Shown here: positions 47,865 through 57,137 of the stretch, one piece after another
Layout: each line of letters opens with the position of its first letter
Position numbering within the stretch: position 1 is the stretch's first letter
NCBI GenBank assembly: GCA_016201045.1
Contig: JACQDM010000007.1
Span: 310,001 to 374,000, forward strand
Source: Afipia sp.
GTDB lineage: Bacteria; Pseudomonadota; Alphaproteobacteria; Rhizobiales; Xanthobacteraceae
Reading direction: 5' to 3'
DNA: 64,000 nt
The notes under the pieces: generated by a model
Seen by the model: only the letters and a program-made list of their open reading frames with translations
What the model was told of the DNA's origin: nothing
Databases searched by the model: none
Made by a program: the position numbers and the translations under genes

Positions 47865-49079
47865 TTATTTGCGCGCGAGATAGTCCAGCACGCCCCGCCC
47901 CGCTGCAGCTCCCGTCGCGAAACTTGCCTGCAACAGATAGCCGCCGGTCGGCGCTTCCCAATCCAGCATTTCGCCCGCGACGAACACACCCGGCATTTTC
48001 CGCAACATGAACTGCGCGTCGATCTCGTCGAACGAAATACCACCGGCTGTCGAGATTGCGCGCGCGATGGGCGCAATGCCTGTCAGTTTGACCGGAACGG
48101 CGTTGATAAAGGACGACAGTTCATCTGGCGTCATCTGCGCAAGTTTTTTGCCCGATGCGATAGCTGCCTCCTGAACCAAGCCGATGGCCACAGGCGAGAG
48201 TCCAGTCGCCTTTCGCAGAAAATTCGTGAACGATTGTTTGCCGCGCGGCGCGGCGAGACGCGCGCCAAGTTTGTCCGGCGCAGCATCAGGCAATAGAGCG
48301 ACGCAAAGGATCGCCTCGCCTTTCCTGAGAACTTCTTCGCGCAGCGGCGCGGACAGCGCATAGACCGCGCCGCCCTCGATACCGTCACGTGAAATCATCG
48401 CTTCGCCCCGCGTCGAATGTTTGCCGAACGAGAGTGCGATATTTTTCAGCGGCTGGCCTGCGAACCTGTCGCGAAACACATCCGACCATGCAACGGCGAA
48501 TCCGCAATTCGCCGGACGCAGGGGAAAAATTGAAATCCCTTTGGCTTTCAGGATCTCGGACCAGCCGCCGTCCGAACCGAGTTTCGGCCAGCTTGCACCG
48601 CCGAGCGCGAGAACGATTGCATCCGCCTGCACGGAAATCTTGCCTTCGCCGGTTTCGAACGTCGGGTTCTCTCCGTTCCATCCGGTCCAGCGATGCCGCA
48701 GCTTGAACGCGACGCCAGCCGCGTCGAGCCGCCTCAGCCACGCGCGCAGCAGCGGCGACGCCTTGAACGATTTCGGAAACACGCGCCCGCTCGATCCGAT
48801 GAAGGTCGGCTCGCCAAGCTGGCCGCTCCATGCGCGCAAGGCTTCGGGCGGAAAAGCATCGATCGCCGCGCGCAGATGCGGCTCAGCATCGGCATAGCGC
48901 GTCAGAAATTTTCCGAGCGGTTCGCTGTGCGTCAGATTGAGCCCGCCGCGCCCCGCCATCAGGAACTTGCGGCCCACCGACGGCATGCGGTCATAGACGA
49001 TAGCATGCGCACTGCCCTTCGCGAGGATCTCAGCCGCCATCAATCCCGCCGGGCCCGCCCCGATGACGGCGACGTTCAA
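47865..49079 (-). CDS. NAD(P)/FAD-dependent oxidoreductase (HI0933 / TIGR03862 type)
   Basis: A 404-residue flavoprotein: FAD-binding VIGAGPAGLMAAEIL at residues 4-18, the KFLMAGRGGLNLTHSEP motif, GGASWPKLGSDGGW and the C-terminal GVFVAGEMLDWEAPTGGYLLQASFATG. This is the HI0933 family of uncharacterised FAD proteins, the TIGR03862 branch found in proteobacteria. It is last in the mms cluster, three bases after the SDR stop, so coexpression is likely even though the link in function is unclear. Confidence 0.88.
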   Translation of the reverse strand: MNVAVIGAGPAGLMAAEILAKGSAHAIVYDRMPSVGRKFLMAGRGGLNLTHSEPLGKFLTRYADAEPHLRAAIDAFPPEALRAWSGQLGEPTFIGSSGRVFPKSFKASPLLRAWLRRLDAAGVAFKLRHRWTGWNGENPTFETGEGKISVQADAIVLALGGASWPKLGSDGGWSEILKAKGISIFPLRPANCGFAVAWSDVFRDRFAGQPLKNIALSFGKHSTRGEAMISRDGIEGGAVYALSAPLREEVLRKGEAILCVALLPDAAPDKLGARLAAPRGKQSFTNFLRKATGLSPVAIGLVQEAAIASGKKLAQMTPDELSSFINAVPVKLTGIAPIARAISTAGGISFDEIDAQFMLRKMPGVFVAGEMLDWEAPTGGYLLQASFATGAAAGRGVLDYLARK

Positions 49080-49082
49080 GCG

Positions 49083-50015
49083 TTACCCGCCCATCGGCGG
49101 CAGCGTGATGCCGTTCGCCTTCGCAGCCTGCTCGATATATTTGAAGGTCTGGAAAAACGCGCCGCCGAGATCGCGTGCGGTGGACATGTCGCCGATCTTT
49201 GCAAAATTCGCAGCGATAGCATCCGGCGTCCATTCGGACTGGGGCAGGTTCAGCCCTTGCGTCTCGACAACCTTGATAACCGCGAACGACCCTGCGCCCG
49301 CGCCCATGATCGTGCGGGTCGGCGCATCTTCGCTCAGAAGATAAAGCACGGCCGGCGTGATCGCTTCCGGCTTCATGAGTGCCAGCGCATCCGGCGGGAT
49401 CAAACCTTCGGTCATGCGCGTCGCAGCCGTCGGCGAAATCGTGTTGACCTTGATGTTGGTCTTGCGGCCTTCCTCGGCCAAGACATTCATCAGCCCGACG
49501 ATGCCCATTTTCGCCGCCGCGTAATTCGCCTGACCGAAATTTCCGAACAGACCGGAAGACGATGTCGTCACGACGATGCGGCCGTAGTTGCGCTCGCGCA
49601 TACCTTCCCACACCGCGCGGCAGCAGTTGAATGTGCCGGTCAGATGCACGGCGATGACTTTCGCAAAGTCATCCGCTTCCATCTTCGCAAACGACTTGTC
49701 GCGCAGGATGCCGGCGTTGGCGACCATCAGATCGACGCTGCCCCACTTCATCGTGGCGCGCGCAACCATTTCCTTGACCTGTGCGAAATCGGAAACGTCC
49801 GCCGGATCGACGATGGCTTCGCCGCCCGCCTTGACGATCTCATCGACGACGCCCTGCGCCGGACTCGCCGAGCCGCCGCTGCCATCGCGCGCCGCACCCA
49901 TATCGTTGACGACGACACGAGCGCCGAGCTTTGCCAATCCCAATGCATGCGCGCGGCCGAGACCCGCGCCCGCCCCGGTGACGATCGCAACTTTTCCATC
50001 GAAACGAATTGCCAT
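49083..50015 (-). CDS. SDR family oxidoreductase (3-hydroxyacyl-CoA dehydrogenase-like)
   Basis: A 310-residue short-chain dehydrogenase of the peroxisomal multifunctional-enzyme (HSD17B4 N-domain) type: VTGAGAGLGRAHALGLAKLGARVVVNDMG near 10-38, NAGILRDKSFAKM, and the catalytic YAAAK near 165. The C-terminal ~50 residues are beyond the SDR core, as in this family. With the MaoC gene 14 bp upstream it can make a hydratase-dehydrogenase pair for (R)-3-hydroxyacyl-CoA beta-oxidation. Confidence 0.88.
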   Translation of the reverse strand: MAIRFDGKVAIVTGAGAGLGRAHALGLAKLGARVVVNDMGAARDGSGGSASPAQGVVDEIVKAGGEAIVDPADVSDFAQVKEMVARATMKWGSVDLMVANAGILRDKSFAKMEADDFAKVIAVHLTGTFNCCRAVWEGMRERNYGRIVVTTSSSGLFGNFGQANYAAAKMGIVGLMNVLAEEGRKTNIKVNTISPTAATRMTEGLIPPDALALMKPEAITPAVLYLLSEDAPTRTIMGAGAGSFAVIKVVETQGLNLPQSEWTPDAIAANFAKIGDMSTARDLGGAFFQTFKYIEQAAKANGITLPPMGG

Positions 50016-50029
50016 GATTGCGATCCCCC

Positions 50030-50494
50030 TTAGTTAAAGAAATGCATGCCGAGCCAGTCGGCAACCAAGGCAGGCTTCGGCTCGCCCTCGATTTCGAGGG
50101 TCGTTGCCGTGCGCGCCAATAACTCCTTCGGCGATTTCATCGTCACTTCGCTCAGCACGAACCGCGCGCGCACGCGCTTGCCCGCGCGCACCGGCGTCAG
50201 AAACCGAATCTTGTCGAAGCCGTAGTTGATCGACATCGCAGCACCTTTGAGCGTCGGCATGGTCGCATAGGCCATCGCGGGAAGCACCGACAGCGACAGA
50301 AACCCGTGCGCGATGGTGCCGCCGAACGGCGTCTCGCGCTTGGCGCGCTCAGGATCGACATGGATGAACTGGTGATCGTTGGTCGCGTGTGCGAAGGCGT
50401 CAATCTGTTTCTGATCGACCGTATGCCACTCGGACACGCCAAGCTCGGTGCCCACCAGCTTCACAAAGTCTTCGCGATCCATCGCCACGCCCAC
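50030..50494 (-). CDS. MaoC family dehydratase
   Basis: A 154-residue hotdog (R)-enoyl-CoA hydratase: DQKQIDAFAHATNDHQFIHVDPERAKRETPFGGTIAHGF carries the Asp and His of hydratase 2 (Asp in ATNDH, His in FIHVD). The product start is GTG at 50494, with GGGGGA six bases before it; an internal ATG at 50482 is possible. It lies between the acyl-CoA synthetase and the SDR in the valine-type operon. Confidence 0.9.
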   Translation of the reverse strand: MGVAMDREDFVKLVGTELGVSEWHTVDQKQIDAFAHATNDHQFIHVDPERAKRETPFGGTIAHGFLSLSVLPAMAYATMPTLKGAAMSINYGFDKIRFLTPVRAGKRVRARFVLSEVTMKSPKELLARTATTLEIEGEPKPALVADWLGMHFFN

Positions 50495-50571
50495 GGCAAT
50501 TCCCCCGTCTTAAAATAGAACTGGGTGGCACATTCCACAGAACGGCGTTTGCGCCAAGCGGAATTTCGCCC

Positions 50572-52296
50572 TCAGCGTGGCCCGGCTTCGCTTTTCAACT
50601 CCGGGAAATCCTCTTCGCGGAATTCCTGGCCGCGCAGGGCGTCCTTGCGATCGTTGTCGTGCTCCAGCCGCCGCAACTGGACACGGCGGATCTTGCCGGA
50701 AATCGTCTTGGGCAATTCCCTCACAAGTTCGATACGGCGGATGCGCTTGAACGGCGCAAGGCGCGAATGGACATATTTGAAGATGGAGAACGCCGTGTCG
50801 CGGTTGATCTCCGTGCCGGGCACCAGCGCGATATAGGCTTTCGGCAGCGCAAGCCGTATTGGGTCCGGCGTCGGCACGACGGCTGCTTCGGCGACCGCAT
50901 CGTGCTCCAGAAGCACACTCTCCAGCTCGAACGGGCTGATGCGATAGTCCGACGATTTGAACACATCGTCCGAGCGGCCGACGAAGGTAAGATAACCGTC
51001 TTCATCCAGAAACACGACGTCGCCGGTCTGGTACAGCTTGCCGTCCGCGCCCTGTGGCTTGCCGTCGTCGCCCTGATAGCCGAGCATCAGACCGGCAGGC
51101 CGATCCGCGCCGAGCACCAATCGCACCTCGCCTTCTTTCGACAGGTTGCCGTCGGCGTCGGCAACTTCGACCTTGTAGCCGGGCAGCGGCCGGCCCATCG
51201 AACCGATTTTGACTTTCTGTCCCGGCGAGTTTCCGGCAAGCGCGGTGGTTTCCGTCTGACCGTAACCGTCGCGGATGGTGAGTCCCCACGCCGCCTTCAC
51301 CTGATCGATCACTTCGGGATTGAGCGGCTCGCCTGCACCGCAGACTTCGCGCACCGAAACCTTGTAGTCGGCGAGCTTTTCCTGAATGAACAGCCGCCAC
51401 ACCGTCGGCGGCGCGCACAATGTCGTCACGCCGCAGCGCGCCACCGTCGCGAGCAGACCCTTGGCGTCGAAGCGCGGCTGATTGCAGATGAAGATCGTCG
51501 CGCCTGCATTCCACGGCGAATAGAAACAACTCCACGCATGCTTCGCCCAGCCGGGCGATGAAATGTTCAGATGAACGTCGCCGGGTTGCAACCCGAGCCA
51601 ATACATCGTTGAGAGAGCGCCGACCGGATAGCTGCGATGGCTGTGCAGAACGAGTTTCGGCTTGGCCGTGGTGCCCGATGTGAAATAGAGCAGCATGGGG
51701 TCATGTGCGCCGGTCGACCCAATCGGCGTGAATGTCTCCGGGTATTTTTCGGAATCTTCGTAGCGTCGCCAGCCTTTGTGATCGGCCTTTGCGCTGACGA
51801 CGATTTTGGTAAAACCCTCGCCTCCAAGTCCCTCGAACTTCGCGACCTGATCTTCTGTCGCGACCACTACCCTTGCCTTGCCGCGATCGAGCCGGTCGCG
51901 CAGTTCGCCGCCGGTCAAAAGTGTTGTCGCAGGAATCGTGATCACGCCGAGCTTCATCGCCGCCAGCATGGTTTCCCACAACGGCACGACATTGCCGAGC
52001 AGAAGCAGCAGATGATCGCCGCGCTTCAGGCCGAGATCGCGAAGAAAATTTGCCGTCCGGTTCGAGCGGCGTGACATCTCCGCGAACGTGACCTTGATTT
52101 CCGCGCTCGCTGCCGCATCGACGATCCAAAGCGCCGCGCGATCCTTGCTGTCGGAATTTTTGGCAAGCTCGGCATCGAACCAGTCGAGCGCCCAGTTGAA
52201 GGGCACGGCGTCCGGCCAACGGAATTCTTTCACCGCCTTGTCGTAGTCAGTGCGATGCTTGAGCAGAAACGCGCGCGCATCCTTGAACGTCGTCAT
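50572..52296 (-). CDS. AMP-dependent acyl-CoA synthetase
   Basis: A 574-residue ligase that activates a carboxylic acid to its CoA ester. Motifs: LLYFTSGTTAKPKLVLHSH (AMP loop) near 215, VREVCGAGEPLNPEV, DGYGQTETTALAGN, GRSDDVFKSSDYRISPFELE and PKTISGKIRRVQLR with the conserved Lys. It resembles medium-chain and benzoate/isobutyrate-type synthetases. Placement next to mmsB and the isobutyryl-CoA dehydrogenase suggests isobutyrate or another branched acid, which is inference. Twelve bases after mmsB. Confidence 0.9.
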   Translation of the reverse strand: MTTFKDARAFLLKHRTDYDKAVKEFRWPDAVPFNWALDWFDAELAKNSDSKDRAALWIVDAAASAEIKVTFAEMSRRSNRTANFLRDLGLKRGDHLLLLLGNVVPLWETMLAAMKLGVITIPATTLLTGGELRDRLDRGKARVVVATEDQVAKFEGLGGEGFTKIVVSAKADHKGWRRYEDSEKYPETFTPIGSTGAHDPMLLYFTSGTTAKPKLVLHSHRSYPVGALSTMYWLGLQPGDVHLNISSPGWAKHAWSCFYSPWNAGATIFICNQPRFDAKGLLATVARCGVTTLCAPPTVWRLFIQEKLADYKVSVREVCGAGEPLNPEVIDQVKAAWGLTIRDGYGQTETTALAGNSPGQKVKIGSMGRPLPGYKVEVADADGNLSKEGEVRLVLGADRPAGLMLGYQGDDGKPQGADGKLYQTGDVVFLDEDGYLTFVGRSDDVFKSSDYRISPFELESVLLEHDAVAEAAVVPTPDPIRLALPKAYIALVPGTEINRDTAFSIFKYVHSRLAPFKRIRRIELVRELPKTISGKIRRVQLRRLEHDNDRKDALRGQEFREEDFPELKSEAGPR

Positions 52297-52308
52297 GTCC
52301 GCGCTCCG

Positions 52309-53196
52309 CTATTTGTGCGTGAGATGCCGCAGATGATTGATGATGCCGGAAAAATCAACACCGCCGTGACCGGCCTTGTCGAAGGCTTCGTAGATCGACT
52401 CCGCGTGCCCGCCGAGCGGCGTGGTCGCGCCTGCGGCTTTTGCAGCCTCTTGCGACAGTTTCAGATCCTTCAGCATCAGCGCCGCCGCGAATCCCGGCTT
52501 GTAGTCGTTGTTCGCCGGCGACGTCGGCACCGGGCCCGGCACCGGGCAATACGTCGTCAGCGACCAGCATTGGCCGGATGAAGTCGATGCCACATCGAAC
52601 AAAGCCTTATGAGAAAGTCCGAGCTTTTCCGCGAGCACGAACGCCTCGCCGACGCCGATCATCGAAATGCCGAGGATCATGTTGTTGCAGATTTTCGCCG
52701 CCTGCCCTGCGCCCGCCTCGCCGCAGTGAACGATCTTCTTGCCCATCGCCTCAAGAATGGGTTTGGCCTTCGCGAAAGCCGCCTCAGATCCGCCAGCCAT
52801 GAAAGTGAGCGTCGCAGCCTTCGCGCCGCCCGTGCCGCCCGACACCGGCGCATCGACCGAAAGCAAATTATGCTCCTTCGCGCTGGAATGCGCGTTACGT
52901 GCGCTTTCGACATCGATGGTGGAGCAATCGATCATCAGCGCGCTTTTGCCGACGACCGGCACAAGCTCCTTCCACACGCTCAGCACATGCTTGCCCGCCG
53001 GCAGCATGGTGATGACGATCTCCGCGCCTTTGACAGCTTCCACCGCGGACGCCGCGATGCTCACGCCATCCTTCTTAGCCGCATCCTTCGACGCCTGCAC
53101 GAGATCGAAGCCCGATACCTTGTGACCGGCTTTCACGAGATTGGCCGCCATTGGACCGCCCATGTTGCCGAGGCCGATGAATGCGATGTTTGCCAT
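52309..53196 (-). CDS. mmsB: 3-hydroxyisobutyrate dehydrogenase
   Basis: MmsB oxidises 3-hydroxyisobutyrate to methylmalonate semialdehyde in valine degradation. The 295-residue protein has the NAD motif AFIGLGNMGGPMAANLVKAGH, substrate loop DAPVSGGTGGA, the catalytic Lys in GAGQAAKICNNMILG near 170 and the C-terminal DFSGIINHLR. It lies 31 bp downstream of the HIBCH gene and upstream of the acyl-CoA synthetase. Confidence 0.94.
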   Translation of the reverse strand: MANIAFIGLGNMGGPMAANLVKAGHKVSGFDLVQASKDAAKKDGVSIAASAVEAVKGAEIVITMLPAGKHVLSVWKELVPVVGKSALMIDCSTIDVESARNAHSSAKEHNLLSVDAPVSGGTGGAKAATLTFMAGGSEAAFAKAKPILEAMGKKIVHCGEAGAGQAAKICNNMILGISMIGVGEAFVLAEKLGLSHKALFDVASTSSGQCWSLTTYCPVPGPVPTSPANNDYKPGFAAALMLKDLKLSQEAAKAAGATTPLGGHAESIYEAFDKAGHGGVDFSGIINHLRHLTHK

Positions 53197-53227
53197 TGCC
53201 GTTCTCCCGGAATTTTTCTCTCAAACG

Positions 53228-54301
53228 TCAGCGATCGAATGCCAGTTCGTTTGCACCGATATTCGCAAAGTATGGCGCAAGCATTTCGGGTGTAACATCC
53301 TCAATATGCGGCGGCGACCATTTTGGATTGCGATCCTTGTCGATCACAGCCGCACGCACACCTTCGCGAAAATCCTCGCTGACGAACACTTCAAGCGCCG
53401 CGCGATATTCACGCTTTAGACATTCCTCCAGCGACGAGGATTGCCGTGCCAGCCGGAGCAATTTCAGCGTCACTGCAAGTCCGCGCGGAGACTTCTCGCC
53501 GAGCGTCTTGAGCGTTGCCTGCGCCCTTTCGGCGGGGTCTGCTTTCAACGCGGCCAAGATGTCCTGCATCCGGTCAAATGCGAACCATCTGTCGATTTGC
53601 GGCTGCATCGCCGCGACGGGCCCCGCTTTTTCTCCCGCCGCGAAACGTGCGATGACTTTGTCGATATCGGAATTGTTCGCGCCGCGTTGAACGCCCGACA
53701 GCGCGCGGCGCAAATCCGGCAACTTCGCCTGCGGCACCACCGTATCGGCGAACCCGGCGTGAACGGCATCCGGCCCGTTCATGACGCTTCCTGTCAAACC
53801 AAAATAGGTGCCGATCTCGCCCGGCGCACGCGAAAGCAGCCACGTTCCGCCGACGTCGGGAAAGAAGCCGAGTCCGGCTTCCGGCATCGCCAGTTTGGTT
53901 TTGTCGGTGACGACACGATGACGCGCGTGCGCCGAAAGCCCGACGCCGCCGCCCATGACGATGCCGTCCATAAAGGCGACATATGGTTTCGGAAATTTCG
54001 CGATCCGCGCATTGAGGATGTATTCCTCGCGCCAGAGAATTTTGCCGAGATCGCCCTTGGCGTGCGAGCTTTCCCACAGCGCGCGAATGTCGCCTCCGGC
54101 GCACAATCCCCGCTCGCCCGCGCCTTCCAGAATAACGATGCAGACAGCCGGATCTTTCTCGAATGCATCGAGCGCCTTGTCCGCGTCCCGGAACATCTCC
54201 AGCGTCACGGCATTGATCGCCTTCGGCCGATTGAGGCGGATGATCCCCGCGCTTCCCTCACGCAGCGCGACGAGGTCACCTTGGATGAATGGTGCGTTCA
54301 T
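53228..54301 (-). CDS. Enoyl-CoA hydratase/isomerase family: 3-hydroxyisobutyryl-CoA hydrolase
   Basis: A 357-residue crotonase-fold protein of the HIBCH type: LNRPKAINAVTLEMF, GERGLCAGGDIRALWE (oxyanion hole), AGLGFFPDVGGTWLLSR. A long C-terminal helical part (SLEECLKREYRAALEVF) distinguishes HIBCH from simple hydratases. It hydrolyses 3-hydroxyisobutyryl-CoA, freeing 3-hydroxyisobutyrate for mmsB. The start ATG overlaps the ACAD stop by four bases (ATGA), so the two are translationally coupled; the longer frame to 54706 is an extension through ACAD. Confidence 0.93.
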   Translation of the reverse strand: MNAPFIQGDLVALREGSAGIIRLNRPKAINAVTLEMFRDADKALDAFEKDPAVCIVILEGAGERGLCAGGDIRALWESSHAKGDLGKILWREEYILNARIAKFPKPYVAFMDGIVMGGGVGLSAHARHRVVTDKTKLAMPEAGLGFFPDVGGTWLLSRAPGEIGTYFGLTGSVMNGPDAVHAGFADTVVPQAKLPDLRRALSGVQRGANNSDIDKVIARFAAGEKAGPVAAMQPQIDRWFAFDRMQDILAALKADPAERAQATLKTLGEKSPRGLAVTLKLLRLARQSSSLEECLKREYRAALEVFVSEDFREGVRAAVIDKDRNPKWSPPHIEDVTPEMLAPYFANIGANELAFDR

Positions 54302-55443
54302 CGTGCATCCTCGATCAATTTGCGCGACACGATCAGACGCATGATCTCGTTGGTGCCTTCGAGAATCTGATGTACGCGCAGATCGCGCACGATCTTCTCG
54401 ATGCCGTATTCGGCGAGATAGCCGTAACCGCCGTGAAGTTGCAGCGCCTGATTGGCGACGTTGAATCCTACATCGGTCCCGAAACGTTTCGCCATCGCGC
54501 ACAACGTCGTCGCGTTCGCATCTTTGCGGTCGAGCGCGGCAGCGGCGCGCCAGAGAAACGTGCGAGCGGCTTCGAGTTCGGTCGCCATGTCGGCGAGACG
54601 AAATTGAAGTGCCTGAAATTCGTCGAGGCGTTTGCCGAATGCTTTTCGCTCGCGCATATAGGCCAGCGACTTGTCGAGCGCGGACTGTGCGCCGCCGAGC
54701 GAACAAGCCGCGATGTTGAGCCGTCCGCCGTCGAGACCGGCCATCGCGATCTTGAAGCCGATACCCTCCTCGCCAAGACGATTGGCGACCGGCACGCGCG
54801 CGTTCTCGAAAATCACCGCACCCGTCGGCTGCGCGTTCCAGCCCATCTTGCGCTCCATCGCGCCGAACGAAAGACCTTTGGTATCGCCTTCAACCACGAG
54901 CGTCGAAATCCCGCCCGGCCCTTTATCGCCGGTGCGCACCATCACGACATAAAGCCCGCTGCCACCCGCGCCGGAGATGAACTGCTTCTGGCCATTGAGA
55001 ACGTAGTGGTCGCCGTCGCGCACCGCGCGCGTGGACAAAGCCGCCGCATCCGAACCCGCGCCCGGCTCGGTGAGGCAATAGCTCGCCAGCGTTTCCATCG
55101 TGCAGATTTTCGGCAGCCATTTCTTGCGCTGCGCGTCCGACCCGTAATTGTCGATCATCCACGCCGACATGTTGTGGATGGAAATGAAGGCTGATGTCGT
55201 CGGACATCCGGTCGCCAGCGCCTCGAAGATCAGCGCGGCATCGAACCGCGTCAGCGCCGAGCCGCCGACATCGTCCTTGATATAGACGCCACCCATGCCG
55301 AGTGCCGCCGCAGCGCGCATTGCTTCAACGGGGAAGAATTTCTCCTCGTCCCATTTCAGCGCGAATGGCGCGATTTTCTCCGCCGCGAATTCACGCGCCA
55401 TGTCGCGAACCGCGATCTGGTCTTCGTTAAGCGCGAACTGCAT
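54298..55443 (-). CDS. Acyl-CoA dehydrogenase (isobutyryl-CoA dehydrogenase type)
   Basis: A 381-residue FAD enzyme converting isobutyryl-CoA to methacrylyl-CoA. Signatures: YCLTEPGAGSDAAAL near 130, QFISGAGGSGLYVVM, and the C-terminal LHGGYGYLAEYGIEKIVRDLRVHQILEGTNEI with the catalytic Glu. Downstream HIBCH, mmsB and upstream mmsA support the isobutyryl substrate. Its upstream region is entirely the double-hairpin repeat (55449-55611). The only visible Shine-Dalgarno, GGGA at 55455-55458, lies in that repeat's outer stem, 11 bases before the ATG. Confidence 0.93.
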   Translation of the reverse strand: MQFALNEDQIAVRDMAREFAAEKIAPFALKWDEEKFFPVEAMRAAAALGMGGVYIKDDVGGSALTRFDAALIFEALATGCPTTSAFISIHNMSAWMIDNYGSDAQRKKWLPKICTMETLASYCLTEPGAGSDAAALSTRAVRDGDHYVLNGQKQFISGAGGSGLYVVMVRTGDKGPGGISTLVVEGDTKGLSFGAMERKMGWNAQPTGAVIFENARVPVANRLGEEGIGFKIAMAGLDGGRLNIAACSLGGAQSALDKSLAYMRERKAFGKRLDEFQALQFRLADMATELEAARTFLWRAAAALDRKDANATTLCAMAKRFGTDVGFNVANQALQLHGGYGYLAEYGIEKIVRDLRVHQILEGTNEIMRLIVSRKLIEDAR

Positions 55444-55448
55444 CGCCG

Positions 55449-55611
55449 CTAGTGTCCCGTATCCGACGTTCGCTTCTATCCGCAGCGCCCTCCGAGCGAA
55501 CGTCGGATACGAAAGGACACTAGCAAATTATTATTCTAGTGATCCTTTGGTTCCGACATTCGTAAAGTGCCCGCGAAAGATACGATACGAATGTCAGAAC
55601 CGGATCACTAG
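55449..55611 (-). repeat. Double-hairpin intercistronic repeat, copy 2 (mmsA-ACAD)
   Basis: Hairpin A: 55449-55473 pairs with 55496-55523, outer stem CTAGTGTCC / GGACACTAG, then a three-base bulge and a 16-bp inner stem. Spacer CAAATTATTATT (55524-55535). Hairpin B: 55536-55562 pairs with 55588-55611, outer stem CTAGTGATCC / GGATCACTAG, three-base bulge, about 14-bp inner stem. It fills the gap between the mmsA stop (4 bp away) and the ACAD start (5 bp away). Architecture, bulge positions and orientation relative to transcription match copy 1 at 22528. Confidence 0.87.
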
Positions 55612-55615
55612 GTAC

Positions 55616-57112
55616 TCAGTTCATCGTCGGGATAACGAATTCCGCGCCGTCCTTCACGCCGGAGGGCCAGCGCGATGTCACGGTCTTGGTCTTGGTGTAG
55701 AAGCGCACCGAGTCCGGGCCGTGCTGGTTGAGGTCGCCGAAGCCGGATTTTTTCCAGCCACCAAAGGTGTAATACGCAATCGGCACCGGGATCGGCACGT
55801 TGATACCGACCATGCCGACATTCACCTTCGCGGCGAAATCGCGCGCGGCGTCGCCGTCGCGGGTGAAGATCGCAACGCCGTTGCCGTAGTCATGCCCGGA
55901 CGGCAGCGCGAGCGCTTCATTGTAATCGTTGGCACGCACCACCGAGAGCACAGGGCCGAAGATTTCTTCCTTGTAGATGCGCATGTTCTTGGTGACGTTA
56001 TCGAACAGGCAGCCGCCCATGTAGAAGCCGTTCTCATAGCCCTGCATCTTGAAGCCACGTCCATCGACGGCGAGTTTTGCACCTTCCTTGATGCCGACTT
56101 CGACGTAATCCTTCACGCGATCGAGCGCGGCTTTTGTCACCAGCGGGCCGAAATCCGCAGATGGATCGGTCGAAGGACCGATCTTGAGGCTCTCCACGCG
56201 CGGAATGAGTTTTTCCATCAGGCGGTCGGCGGTCGTCTTGCCGACCGGCACCGCGACCGAAATCGCCATGCAGCGTTCGCCTGCCGAGCCGTAGCCCGCC
56301 CCGATCAGCGCATCGACGGTCTGATCCATATCGGCGTCCGGCATGACGATGGCGTGGTTCTTCGCGCCGCCGAAACATTGCGCGCGCTTGTTGGTCGCTG
56401 CCGCACGCTCATAGATATATTGCGCAATCGGCGAGGAGCCGACGAAACCGACGGCGCGAATATCCGGATCGTCGAGGATCGCGTCCACCGCTTCCTTGTC
56501 GCCGTTGACGACGTTGAGCACGCCCGGCGGCAATCCGGCTTCGATCATCAAGGCGGCCAGTGCCATCGGCACGCCTGGATCGCGCTCGGAGGGCTTGAGA
56601 ATGAACGCATTGCCGCAAGCAATCGCAGGCGCGAACTTCCACATCGGGATCATCGCGGGAAAATTGAACGGCGTAATGCCTGCAACAACACCAAGCGGCT
56701 GGCGCATCGAGTAGATGTCGATGCCCGGACCGGCGCCTTCGGTATATTCGCCCTTCATCAGGTGCGGAATGCCGCAGGCAAACTCGACGACTTCAAGCCC
56801 GCGCTGGATGTCACCCTTGGCGTCGGGAACAGTCTTGCCGTGTTCACGCGCCAGCAGATCGGCGAGCTTGTCGTAGTCGCGCTGCACAAGCTCGAGAAAT
56901 TTCATCATCACACGGGCGCGGCGCTGCGGATTGGTCGAACCCCACTCGGTCTGCGCGGCCTTGGCGTTTTCGATGGCCGCGCGCATCTCGGCCCTGGATG
57001 CCAGCGCGACCTTGGCCTGCACTTCGCCGGTCATCGGTTCGAACACGTCCGCCGTGCGGCCCGACGTACCTTTGACTTCCTTGCCGCCGATGAAATGGCC
57101 GATGGAACGCAT
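55616..57112 (-). CDS. mmsA: CoA-acylating methylmalonate-semialdehyde dehydrogenase
   Basis: MmsA converts methylmalonate semialdehyde to propionyl-CoA (last specific step of valine degradation) and also acts on malonate semialdehyde. The 498-residue aldehyde dehydrogenase has PFNFPAMIPMWKFAPAIACGN near 150, FVGSSPIAQYIYE, and the catalytic Cys in GAGYGSAGERCMAISVAVPVG near 285. First gene of the cluster, divergent from lysR. It stops four bases before the double-hairpin repeat. The leader contains a 16-bp direct repeat. Confidence 0.95.
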   Translation of the reverse strand: MRSIGHFIGGKEVKGTSGRTADVFEPMTGEVQAKVALASRAEMRAAIENAKAAQTEWGSTNPQRRARVMMKFLELVQRDYDKLADLLAREHGKTVPDAKGDIQRGLEVVEFACGIPHLMKGEYTEGAGPGIDIYSMRQPLGVVAGITPFNFPAMIPMWKFAPAIACGNAFILKPSERDPGVPMALAALMIEAGLPPGVLNVVNGDKEAVDAILDDPDIRAVGFVGSSPIAQYIYERAAATNKRAQCFGGAKNHAIVMPDADMDQTVDALIGAGYGSAGERCMAISVAVPVGKTTADRLMEKLIPRVESLKIGPSTDPSADFGPLVTKAALDRVKDYVEVGIKEGAKLAVDGRGFKMQGYENGFYMGGCLFDNVTKNMRIYKEEIFGPVLSVVRANDYNEALALPSGHDYGNGVAIFTRDGDAARDFAAKVNVGMVGINVPIPVPIAYYTFGGWKKSGFGDLNQHGPDSVRFYTKTKTVTSRWPSGVKDGAEFVIPTMN

Positions 57113-57137
57113 GCTTGTCCTCCCGAGGTCGCCGATG

